This document shows positions 1-10,312 of a stretch of DNA of 64,000 nucleotides, piece by piece. Each line of letters starts with the position of its first letter. The stretch's first letter is position 1. The notes under the pieces are model-generated. The model made no database searches, was not told the origin of the DNA, and saw nothing but the letters and a program-made list of their open reading frames with translations. The translations under genes were made by a program, and so were the position numbers. Source of the DNA: Desmodesmus armatus (taxonomy: Eukaryota; Chlorophyta; Chlorophyceae; Sphaeropleales; Scenedesmaceae); the NCBI GenBank assembly GCA_007449985.2, contig VIIQ02000107.1:91009-155008 (forward strand), given 5' to 3'.

Positions 1-192
1 GTGGCAGTTGTGGTGGTTAGGCCCGTTGCTGCAGCGCTAAAGTGGACCCTGGCGCTGCCTGCTATGGCTGGCCTCGTGTTGCTGCGGTTGTTGATCGATC
101 TGTTGCAGGTTTTGTGGTTCTCCGTGGTGTTTGTGGCCGCTGCTGCGTGGCAGTTGGTGACGGACACTGTCAGCACTGTCAGGCGGTTGTGA
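1..192 (+). CDS. 3' end of an unidentified membrane protein (5' part outside window)
   Basis: The frame is open from base 1 and ends with TGA at 190-192. The 63 residues are strongly hydrophobic, with two stretches rich in Leu, Val and Ala that could span a membrane, and a short basic tail ending RRL. No start or acceptor is certain inside the window, so this would be a terminal exon or exon part of a gene lying to the left. No family is recognised. Being short and at an edge, it could be a chance frame; the hydrophobic composition and the following gene-free stretch are the only support. Confidence 0.3.
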   Translation: MAVVVVRPVAAALKWTLALPAMAGLVLLRLLIDLLQVLWFSVVFVAAAAWQLVTDTVSTVRRL

Positions 193-1202
193 GTGCAACG
201 GTGTGCAGTGACTGTTGGCTGCCGGTTCTCTGGTCAACCTTGGGTTGGGTGGGTTCCGTCAAGTGCCCCTTCAACAATCATCCCAATGTGAATTTCCAAC
301 GTCAACGTGTGAAAGTACCTCCTATCAAACTTGGGCGATCAGGGTAATGGGGGCATCTTTGGCAGCTCCTGACAGCTACCCCACTGGGCACACAGGCAGT
401 GTGCTGTTGCCAAGTTGGCTTTGTGAATTGTTGTGTTGAGGTGACACCGTGCAACAAAGGGCTTGCAGATCATGCTTGCCCATCACAGGTAGCGCATACA
501 CAGGCACTGCATGAACCAGTGCATCAGCTAAGCAAGCAGATTGCCGAACACAGCGCGCACAAGCTGCAGGCATTTGCTATACATAAACCTTGGCCACAAG
601 ACTAATCCAACTGAGCCCCTCTCACCGGGTGCACACGCAGTACTGAGTACTGCCAACATGACATGATGCTGTACCTTCAGTCAACCAAAACCTCCTGAGG
701 TCAGCTTCACCCGTGAACCCAGCTTCTGCCCAGCGTGAACAACAAACGTCAATTATTCAACTTTATGCACGCTAAGACTGACGCAGTGCTCAGCACAAGC
801 AACAGAACACAATGAGGGCACTCCAGCACAGCCACACCACACATCGTCAGATGATGCATACCTGGTGGCACATGCACACCCATGCACAACGCATCTCGTG
901 CACCTACATCCTTACAAACTTGTCCAATACCAAGACACGAACCCAGGCCCTCTGCAGAGCAGCACATATCGTGCCCGCAGAAAGCCCCCCCCCCCGACCA
1001 CATGCAGCTGCGGCTAACCCGACAAGGGGCGCAACTGAGCAGCACCAGCCGGTCGACTAGGGCAACTGCTTCACCCGCATCTATGCAGGTCCGCAAAACC
1101 CCCATCGAATCAACCACATGACCAACCAGGTACACCCCAGATCACACACAGGCCTCTGTACTAGTTGCGCAGCGTGACCGCTTCCCAAACCCCCTGCCCC
1201 CC
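193..1202. other. Intergenic region between convergent 3' ends
   Basis: No convincing coding exon is seen. The stretch would hold the 3' UTRs of the left-edge gene and of the minus-strand gene ending at 1203. Open frames here are short and overlap each other on both strands. Confidence 0.5.
912..916 (-). terminator. Candidate polyadenylation signal (TGTAA on minus strand)
   Basis: TTACA on the plus strand reads TGTAA on the minus strand, about 290 bases past the stop of the minus-strand gene ending at 1203. TGTAA is the usual poly(A) signal in volvocine algae. A five-base match is weak evidence. Confidence 0.35.
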
Positions 1203-3857
1203 TCAAGCCCTGCCGTCAGCACTGTTGCCCACCAAGCACGTAAGGAACTGCAACACCTGACTCAACGTCCCTGTCAGCAGCCGCTGCTGCTGCGCACCAT
1301 CAAGCAGCCGTTGCCGCGTCAACAGCCTCAACATATACGCGTCATCCTTGCTGGGCCGATGCCGCTGCTCGCTGCCCCCTGCTGACCCCCCAGACGTTGC
1401 TGCCTTTGCTGCTGCTGCCGCGCCCCTGCTGCCCCCTTTACCCCTGCCGTCCACGACCCCCACACCTACAGCAGGGGATCGGCGGCGGTCAGGCCCTGTT
1501 GTGTTTGCGCCAGCAGTAGCAGCAGCAGCAGCAGCAGCAGCAGCGCTGCTTGTGGTAGCTGAGGTGGTGGGGGACTGCGGGTGACCGTTGGCGTCCTCTT
1601 GCAGGTCAGGTGCCGCTATGAGCACGTGGCGCAGCTTGCGTTGCTGCAGGGCGGCCAGCTGCATAGCAGCTGTGACGAGGGGTTCTGGGTCGCTCCTGTC
1701 GTTGCTTGGACTTGGAGGATTGCCCATGTGGTTGTCCTCAAACAGCAAAACACTGCAGAAGGCAAGGCAAGGCAAGGCAGGCAGGAGACACGGCAGTCGG
1801 GCACAACACAATACTTCATTACCATGCAAGAGACAACAGAGGTGGGTGTAAGCATTGAACGAGCTGTGGTGCAGGAACAACAAGGAGGAAGGACTGACAA
1901 GAAGGAGCAAAACTTGCTGCATGTAGCATGTGCGTGCAGAGCAATGACGTATGTCGCCTTGTGTTATCGCAAGGCTCACGTTTCGTCGTGTAGGCCAGAC
2001 ATCAGCACGTCCTGCTCCTCAGCCCCGCACTCCTCCACATCCCGCCTCGACAGCACCCCTAGACATTGCTTTTTACCATTCATCACAACACCCCCCCCCC
2101 CCAAACGCTCACGTCTCGTCATGTCGGCCAGCCGTCAGCGCCTCCTGCTTCTCAGCCCCACACTCCTCCACATCCCGCCTCAACAGCACTCCTAGACATT
2201 GATTTTAACCATTCATTACACCCCCCCCCCCCCCCCCAAACGCTCACGTTTCGTCATGTAGGCCAGCCATCAACACGTCCTGCTTCTCAGCCCCGCACTC
2301 TTCCACGTCCCGCCTCGACAGCACCAGCTGCACCAACTGATCCACCAGCAGCCCCCCAGCCGCCCGCTGCTGCACATGCAGCAGCTCCTGCGCTTGTTTC
2401 AGCAGCCTCAACAGCTGCTGTATATCCTCCGTACTGCTACTCTTCAATACACTGGCATCCACTGCAACCGCTATAGCATCCCTGTACCGCTGCGAATCCA
2501 GCAGTACGCCCGGCGGCAGCTGTAGCCCCTCCCCGGATACGATTGTACTGCCGGTTGCAGCGGACCGCTCCCTCCACATGCGGTACAGCTCGTGTAGGAT
2601 ACCCCTGCTGGGCTCCTGTTCAAATACGGCCACAGGAGATGCTAGTAGCTTCCAAAGTGGTACCTGCCCTAGCTGCTCCTGCAGCTCCTGGCTATTGAAG
2701 CCGTGAGGTACGAGCAGCACTCGGTAGCAGCCGTCCCTTGGCCCCTCTGTAAGGTCTACTTCATCCCCATCAGGGGCGGCTGTAGCTGCTCCACCCGCTG
2801 CACCACCTCCTGCTACAGCCCCTGCCTCACCCGCTGCTGCAGGCCCTGCTGCTGTCTGTGTCTCTGTCTGTAAAGAGCAAGGGGCCGAGAAATACGGCTG
2901 ACTGCTGCCGAGGTCTGCGCTGTGCGGGCTGCACGGCGAGTGCACTGATGTGGGGCCGGGCTGTAGCTGTAGGGACTGCAGCAGCTTGTCGACAGCAGTG
3001 GGGCCGAAGTGTAGCTCGTCCACCATGCCCTGTACGCGCTGTATGGCGCGGAACAGGCGGCCCCCTCGTCAAGCATCTCCTGGGGAAAACCCACCAGGAA
3101 CAGCCTGGGCAGGGTGGCAGGTTGGCAGGGAAGGGGGGGGGGAGAGGGGGGAAGGGGCAGATTGGTAGGCAGTGAGCAAGGGTTGGCAGGGGGAGGGGCA
3201 GTGGCAGGGGCGGGGACAGCTCGGCAGGAGCGGGGGCAGGTTGTGGGGGTTGATTGCTGCACAAACTCCAGCATCGTCTGGGGGAAGCCCACCAGAACAG
3301 CCTGGGCAGGGATGGGCGGGAGGGGGGGGGGAGGCAGAGACAGAGGCAGGGGCATGTTGGCGGGGGTGGGGGCAGGTTGTAGGGGCAGTGCATGTGCAGC
3401 ACATGTCGCCCCCAATATCTGCACGACAGGGGGGGTAAAACAGCCAAAGATGTGCCGACATACCCACAAAAAATTTGGATGCGCCGCATCTGAACTTCAG
3501 AACAGTACATTACAGTGCAGTACAGTGCAGGGTAGTGCAGTACAGTACAGTACAGTACAGCGCAGGTATATACAGTCAGTATAGTACAGAACAGTGCAGT
3601 GCAGTACACTCATGCCGGCTTACCTCCAGTGCTGCACGTCAGCAAGGTCTGTCAGCTGCGGCATGATGCTGCGCAGTGTTAGGCCCTGCCGTTTGTCCCC
3701 CTGCCTCTGCTGCTGCTGCTGCTGCTGCAGTACCTGGTCAGCAGTGGATCCCCCAAGCCCCAGCCCAGCCTCCCTCAGCACTTGAGCCAGGCCAGAGCCC
3801 TCCACAGCAGCAGACGCAGACGAGGCCGCCCCGCCCCCTGATGTGGCAGGAGCACCA

Positions 3858-3913
<56 letters not shown>

Positions 3914-6900
3914 AGCAGCAGCGGCTGGTGACGCTGCAGCCCCAGCAGCAGCAGCAGCAGCAGCCGATGTTGTCCCGTCCCCTGTTCTCTTGCTGGGCAC
4001 CCCCACACCCCCAGCAATGGTAGCACGAAGTGCCTCAGAAGCATCTGTCGCCTTGAAGACAGCACCACCGGGACCAGCAGCAGCAGCAGCAGCAGGCAGT
4101 GGTCCACCATCCGCCCTGCTGGCACCAGCAGCAGCCGGGGATGCTACAGGGGAGGGCAGCAAGGCACCTGGTGCTGCTGTCTGCCCCTGCCCTGCCCTCA
4201 TGCCAACCGGCAGCCGTACAACGGGCAGCTGACCGCTGTGCTGCTGCTCCTGCTGCTGCTGCTGCTGCTGGCCAGCAACACCCGCCAACGTCTCATGCAC
4301 CGGTCCTGCTGGCGAGCGCGGGCCATAATCAGGAGAGCAAGCCCGATACACAGGAGAGGAGGGGAACAGATCATCCTCTTCCTGTCGCGGTGGTGTATGC
4401 TGCTCCTGGACCCCAGACTGCTGCTGCTGCTGCTGCTGCTGCATGTCCTGTGGCTGCCGCTGCCGCTGCGGTGGCTGCTGTGCCCGACTGCCTGACTGCT
4501 GCTGCTGTTGGTCCTCGTCATGGTGCTGTTGGTGGCCAGCACCACCACCACCACCACCATCACCATCAGCAGCAGCAGCAGCAGCAGCAGCAGCGGCGGC
4601 CGGGGGGTGCTGCCGCAGGATTGCCTCCTTCTGCTCCTTCTCTTCATCAGCGGGGACGTCAGGGTCAGGCGGGCCCAGCAGAGACTCTGAAACACAGCAC
4701 AGCACAGCATGGCAGGACAGGTCAGCACAGCACGACACAGCACAGCATGGCTCAAGATACATACAGTCAGCACCGCAGACCCTTGAACTGCGACTGAACT
4801 GGTACATAATCCTGGCAAGTGGGGAAAGCTATGGTAGGATGGTGCAGTCAGGCAGACCGCAAAAGGCAATGTGGCTCAGCCCCCACACTCTCAGCTGGCC
4901 CTACAAATGACGATGTGCACAGCACAGTTGAGTTGCTGTTTGCCATCTAGCACTGCATACCTTGCCTTGTGCTGTGACAGAGGAAACCATGTGTTTCAAG
5001 GCTCTGGCTGACTTGTGCTGCTGCCTACACAGCTGACTCAGCAACGGTCCCTGGCTACACCAACGTGGACATACCTGACTGTTCTGGTGCACCGCCACCC
5101 TCCGCCTCCTGGCTTTGACACCCGAGCTTGGGGTGCTGCAGCAGCAGCAGCAGCAGCAGCAAGGTGTAAATAGCTTTATTGGCAGGAGGGGGGGGGGAGC
5201 AAGAAGGGAGGGGCGCTTCAAAAATCCGCAACCACTCACACAAAAATGCCCCTCTTCACCGCCCGGCCCCACCCCAACTTTTCCGTTGTTTCTTTCTCCT
5301 ACAGAGGGAGTCCACTGAGAGAGAGGACACTGAGAGTCAACCGACAAAGAGAGTCCACTTAGAAACAGCATTCTCAAGTCCCAGCCGTCCAACCCCAAGT
5401 CCCAGCCCAAACAACTGCCAGGAGAGGGAGCGGGAAGGGGCAAGATGTGCAGTGTTAGCGACAGGTGTGGGGTGGATATTGTGTGACTAGCACCAGAAAC
5501 GGGGGGACACAAAGAGCGGCCCTGCAAATTTGAGGTTGGGGAGGGGGGGGGGGGCGGGTAAGCTACCACTCCACAAAAGTGGGGGACTGCATGAGGGTAA
5601 AGCAAAGGGGCCCCGCAGTCACTCACCCCCATGATTGTCCTGACCACCTCGCTTGTGAGTTCGTCCCCGTGTGCCAGCTCCTTAGGGCATATGGCCACCA
5701 GCTCACCATGCTGGGTGGGCAGCAGCACCAGCAGCTTGCTCTCAATTGACAGCACCAGGAAGCGACGCATGCTGCTCAGCAGGTCCCTGGGGGGGGGGGG
5801 GCAGCAGCAGCAGCAGCAGCAGATACATTCGTCCAAGCAAAGGGGATGTTGAGGGCAGGAAGCAGTGCGGACAGGTGCTTGCTGCTCAACAGGTCCCTGG
5901 GGGGTAACAGCATCACAGGGGCAAAACGAAACCTGTTAACCTCATCAGACTGTGTCAGCCTTTGACGCAAGCCACACAACACTCACTTGACCATGCTCCT
6001 CTCTGGCTTGCTGCTGGGTATGAACAGCAGGGGCTTGTAGCTGAGGTTGCCGTCATCCAGGAATTGCTGAACAGCGGGGTGGGCAGCCAGGTCAAAGGCG
6101 CCTCCCATGAGGGTCAGGTGGCCCTGCAGCATGACAGTACAGTACAGTGCGCGGTACATCACAAGACAGGGCAGTACAACACAGTATAATGTACAGCGGG
6201 GTGGGCAGCCAGGTCAAAGGCACCCCCCATGAGGGTCAGGTGGCCCTGCAGCATGACAGTACAGTGATGTACAGCAGGGACGGTGTGCTGCTGAGCAATA
6301 AAGTACAGTACAGTACAGTACAGTACAGTACATCACAGTACAATACAGTATGACACAGTCCAGTTCAGTATAGTATAGAACAGTGCAATACACTGCAGCA
6401 ATCCTACATCAGCTTCAGCAAGCCGAGGCACACAAAACAAAGGAGGTTGTCAAATGCATACAGCTGCACTTGCCCCTCATTCGCAGTAGCAGAACGTCGG
6501 CCCGCGTGCCATATCCGCACGAACATGCTGTCCACTCGCATTTGCAGCTGTGCTTTGTGCCACACCACCCAAACAACACACCAAGCCAACCCATTGCAAT
6601 CCACATCCTGCTGCACACGCTTGCTAAGGTTGCAAGCAGCTACCCCGCCCACAATCCATCCCGTGGCTCCTCTTCCATTCCCTGGCTACTCCTGCAACAT
6701 AATGCAGAGCGAACCTGTACACTCACATGCAGCATGCGTTCGCTGTCCATGTCTGCCAGCAGCTGCTTGTGTGCCTCCTGCTGCTCAGCACCAGCCTGGG
6801 CAGCAATCTCATCACTGCCCCAGAACATGCCACTGACGTGGAGGTAGTTGTCAACCTGCAACAACAACGCCCACGCCCAGGAACACAAGGAGCGAGCTAG

Positions 6901-9339
6901 GGACGTGGGAGAGGGCCCCTCTTCACGGTGGAGGCAAACCAAGGTAGATGGAGGAGGTGGTTTGTGGGAAGAGGAGGAGGTGGTTTGTGAGAAGAGGGGC
7001 AGAGGTGAGGGGGCAGCATGCACTAGGAGAGACAGCAGGAGAGCTCAGGGGAGGGACAAGCGCTGTAGGATTGATGGATGGCTGGAGACGCTGCATGCAG
7101 CCGTGCAGTCAAACAGCGCTAGTGGTGCAGCATGCAGCTGCAGCAAGGCCAGGCAGCAGAGCTGGATGACTGCAAACCCTCAACACCAGGAGTCAGGATG
7201 GTCAAGAAGGTGTGGCACTCTCAGCAACCCGCCGACATTGACGTTGCTCCTGTGCTGCCTGCTGGTGTGCTGATCCCTCTAAAAACCCCACCCGCACGAG
7301 GCATGATCTGATGCTTGACCACGTGCCCAATCAAAGCAGCGCTCACTCTGTTGCCTCACATGCACCCACTCGGTACAGAAGCAGTCACCCCAATTGCACA
7401 CTCACATCATTGGTGTCCTGCGGCTGCTGCGACTGCCCCTCCCCGTCAGCGTTAGGCAGCACCACCAGCCGGCAGTGCAGCTTGGCCTGCATTATCTGCT
7501 CTGGCCAGTCCACAAACTCAACCTCCATCTGCAACCCAGGCTGCCGAACTCGTGCTGGACCCCTGTTTCCTGCAGCAGCCCGAGCCGCATGCTGCCCTGC
7601 ATCCCCATCCTCATCCTCAAAACCCCCGTCGTCCTGCCACTGCATGCCATCGCTGTCATAGCCTGCATGTGCTGCTCCCGCTTCGTCTTCGGCGTCTTCA
7701 AAGAGGTCTTCCTCTAGACGCTGCCGCTCGCGCTGCTCACGACGTGCCTTCTCGGCCCTGATGCGCTCCTGCGCTGCAACCACGTCAGCACGCTTCCCCT
7801 TGTTCAACCCCTCCGTGAACTTCGCTTGGGGCGCCTGCCGTCCCCGCCGACGCGCTGCCCCACTACCAGCCGCCGCCGCTGCTGCAGCCGCTTCCCCAGA
7901 ACCCTTCCTCCCCCCAGATCTGCCTCCTGCTGCTGCGGCTGCTGCTCCCTTTGCTTTCTGGTACCCCTCCCCGGTCTTCTGTCGCTTGCGTGGGCTACCC
8001 TCGCCCTCCCAATCGGACTCCCAGCCGTCGTCATCGTCATGTCCTGCTGCTGCTTTGGCGGCTGCGGCGGCTGCGTGGTCGATGCGCTGCTGCTCTGTTG
8101 CTTTGAACTTTGCCTCATGCGCGGGGCGGACATGGATCGCTTGCCGGACACGCTTCAGATCCGGCAGCACCTCTGAATGCCACAAGACACAGCACAGGAC
8201 AGGGTATACAGCAAAAACGGGGTGAGCAGTTGCCAAAGTGTTGCTAGTACGGCCCCTCCCACTACTCATGTGGGTCAGAGTCACGCTTTCACAGCCCCAT
8301 TCAGGAGCCAAACCAGAATCATGGTGCACGCGCGCAGAACATAGAGGGAAGAGCCTTGGGGTGTGCAGTCTGCCTCAAATGGGAAGTGCATGCCTGGATG
8401 CATGGCTGCCTGTTGCTTCAGGGACACATGCACATGCACGCGCACACTGTGGCGTCGCGACACCAGCGGCTGTGGTACATAATGCTCTGTTATGTGGTGC
8501 CGCACCATGATGTGGTGCAACCCATGATGGGCAGTCGCCCTGACGATAAGGCCATGCTGTGCAGGACAGCAAGCGGTGTGAGGAGTTACACGAAGTGTGC
8601 CACATTGCAATTGTAAGACCCCCCAACACCACCACCACACATACACACCCCTACTCTCCCCGCAAGAAAACAGAAAACCCCGAGAAGCTCACCAGTGCCA
8701 GCCCTGCCAGCCTTGCCCTCCCGCAGCTCCTGTATTGCATCTGCTGCCTCTGCAGGACAGGATGAGGGACAGCAAGCAGGACAGGTTTGGGCCCTGCCTC
8801 AGTACAACCGTTGTGTCGGCATGCAATCACGGAATGCATGGCACACAGTTGCCCGGGAACATGGCTGGCAGTGCTGTTCCTGTGCATTCTGTGATGGCGC
8901 ATCATGAATGCATGAAGCTTTGATATAGCATGTCAACATGATCCCAAGGTGCACAATGTAGCTTGCTCATGACAGTATGCTGCCACTGGTTGTACTCACT
9001 GCGCTGGTAGTCTGTGCAGGCCAGACACAGCCACTCCTCCCTGCGTTTTCCCTTGACGTTTTGCCCAGGAAAGCAGAAGCTATGGCATCCCACTTGATGG
9101 CTGCAGGGCAGGAAGCAGCAGACAGCATCGCCAATGCTAGCAACATCGCACGATGCTGTGCATGCTGTGTGCTGCTGTCAAGGCTGTCAGGAGACCAAAG
9201 CCCGAAGGGTGGGGGCAACTTGAGGGACTTACTTGGGGCCGTAGTTTTTACAGAGCACCAGCACACTGCTTGCAAGCGTGCTGCCGCATGTTTCACAGGT
9301 AGCAGGCTGCTCTGCCTCTTCACTGCTGTCTGCTGCCAT
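1203..9339 (-). CDS. Large low-complexity protein with N-terminal Cys/His cluster, family unknown
   Basis: Eleven exons join in consistent phase: 9339-9233, 9100-9000, 8749-8693, 8172-7406, 6855-6727, 6463-6434 (a 30-base microexon), 6123-5987, 5786-5627, 4684-3624, 3104-2248, 1710-1203; about 1,304 residues. Residues 15-65 carry CETC, then further Cys and His, and end CLAC, which suggests a zinc-binding PHD- or RING-like fold (inference). Then come a basic/acidic segment with a possible nuclear signal (PRKRQK), an acidic coiled stretch, a less biased middle (exons 5-8), a long poly-Gln and poly-Ala exon, and a C-terminal part rich in Leu and Gln. Exon 10 needs one extra base in a G-run near 3,050 to stay open, so there is either a real frameshift or a sequence error. 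A nuclear regulatory role is a guess from composition only. I do not recognise the family. Confidence 0.6.
1973..2335 (-). repeat. Three tandem copies of an exon 3' end plus its 5' splice site
   Basis: The true end of exon 10 (2248-2335, donor GTGAGC) is followed in the intron by two diverged copies at about 2106-2200 and 1973-2068. Each carries the last 80 or so exon bases and a GTGAGC/GTGAGCC-type donor. The spacing is about 133-135 bases, with a poly-C run (poly-G on the coding strand) between copies. Confidence 0.8.
3060..3325 (-). repeat. Duplicated 3' splice site and start of exon 10
   Basis: The acceptor and first 45 or so bases of exon 10 (around 3104, encoding LFLVGFPQ) recur at about 3255-3320, upstream in transcription (AVLVGFPQ). 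Both copies have a CTGCCCAG-type acceptor. The true exon continues past the shared part; the copy does not. Confidence 0.65.
3500..3610. repeat. ACAGT/GCAGT pentamer microsatellite
   Basis: Repeated CAGTA and CAGTG pentamers, slightly degenerate, within an intron of the minus-strand gene. The same pentamer family recurs at 6131-6385 and 53555-53620. Confidence 0.75.
3851..3970. repeat. Long CTG/CAG trinucleotide tract, coding
   Basis: About 18 uninterrupted CTG units followed by CAG units. In the minus-strand gene the frame is GCA, giving an alanine run of more than 20 residues. Other CAG/CTG tracts in the same exon encode glutamine runs. Confidence 0.9.
5780..5912 (-). repeat. Short duplicated acceptor and start of exon 8
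   Basis: The acceptor and first bases of exon 8 (from 5786, GGACCTGCTGAGCAGC) recur with two changes at about 5882-5900, upstream in transcription. Both are preceded by a CCCC(C)AG acceptor. The shared part is under 25 bases, so this is the weakest member of the set. Confidence 0.45.
6068..6268 (-). repeat. Duplicated 3' splice site and start of exon 7
   Basis: About 75 bases covering the acceptor and the first 18 codons of exon 7 (real copy 6123 downward, GHLTLMGGAFDL) are repeated almost perfectly at about 6190-6265, upstream in transcription. The copy runs into a CAGTA microsatellite instead of continuing the exon. Confidence 0.8.
6131..6385. repeat. ACAGT pentamer microsatellite in two blocks
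   Basis: CAGTA/CAGTG pentamers flank and separate the two copies of the exon 7 start. The longest clean block is near 6302-6330. Confidence 0.75.
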
Positions 9340-10312
9340 CGTGCTGCCACTGGCAGCCGTCGTGTAAAGTGAGACGTATCAAATGAACATATCGCAACGT
9401 TTCGTAGAAGACGAGGGTTGCTACTTCAGAAGCACCACAGCAGCAACTGCTAGCAGATCAACAGCTTAGCAGACAGTAAGCTTGCCATAGGCAGTTCAAG
9501 GCTCAGCTGTAAACGACGACTGACTTGCTGACAGGAATGGACGATGTACCCAACCTGGTTGAGGCGTGCTACGCCTGACTAACAGGCCATAGCACATCAG
9601 GCCACCCGCCGACGGAAGACGGCAGCGTGACAATGTAGACATGGGCGTTAAAATTCAGAATAGGGGCCTGGCATCCTGCCGACTTGCAACGTTCAGGCAT
9701 GGTCGCATTGCAGGGCTGGCCAACCCTCACTTGCTGGTTCCACTGCTGATGCCTCAAAGGGACACCCTACAGCTTGTAGCGAGGCTAACACAACCAATGC
9801 AGGGGGACTCTTGGTGAGAGATCAAGCCTGCAGACGGCCCTCCAATCTTTGCATGCATACGGCCCCCTACCCCCACTCTCCCTAAGAGCTTTTAACTCAG
9901 CCAGTTACAACTCAGCAGGTATGATAATGAGCACACAATGCGCCTCATACACCCAACCAAGGCACAGTTCTTAACCGGACCCACCTAACGCAGAAGCACT
10001 GCAACCAGTGCTGAGAAACAAGCACGCATTGCACCACCCCTGTCATCACTCACCCACAACCCCCGTCACCACCGGTGACCAGATTACCAACCGCCCTCCT
10101 CTACAGAGTCCCTCACACACATAAAGACTAGGACTGTGTCACTGTCCGCACAACAACGTAAGACTTGTCAGCAAGACACATGCAGCCATGCTGTCCCATA
10201 AGCCAGGGCACTTTCACGCTACACTGCACACAGTGTAGACGCATGCTGCACACAAGCAGCAGCTGATACTGCAGCTGCATAACCAACCACTGCGCGCACG
10301 ACACCATGTTGC
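9340..10312. other. Intergenic: promoter of the gene starting at 9339 and 3' UTR of the TM9SF gene
   Basis: No coding exon is supported. Both flanking genes run on the minus strand, so this holds the 5' flank of one and the 3' UTR of the other. Confidence 0.5.
9905..9909 (-). terminator. Candidate polyadenylation signal for the TM9SF gene
   Basis: TTACA on the plus strand (TGTAA on the coding strand) lies about 400 bases past the stop codon at 10313, a plausible algal 3' UTR length. Confidence 0.4.
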
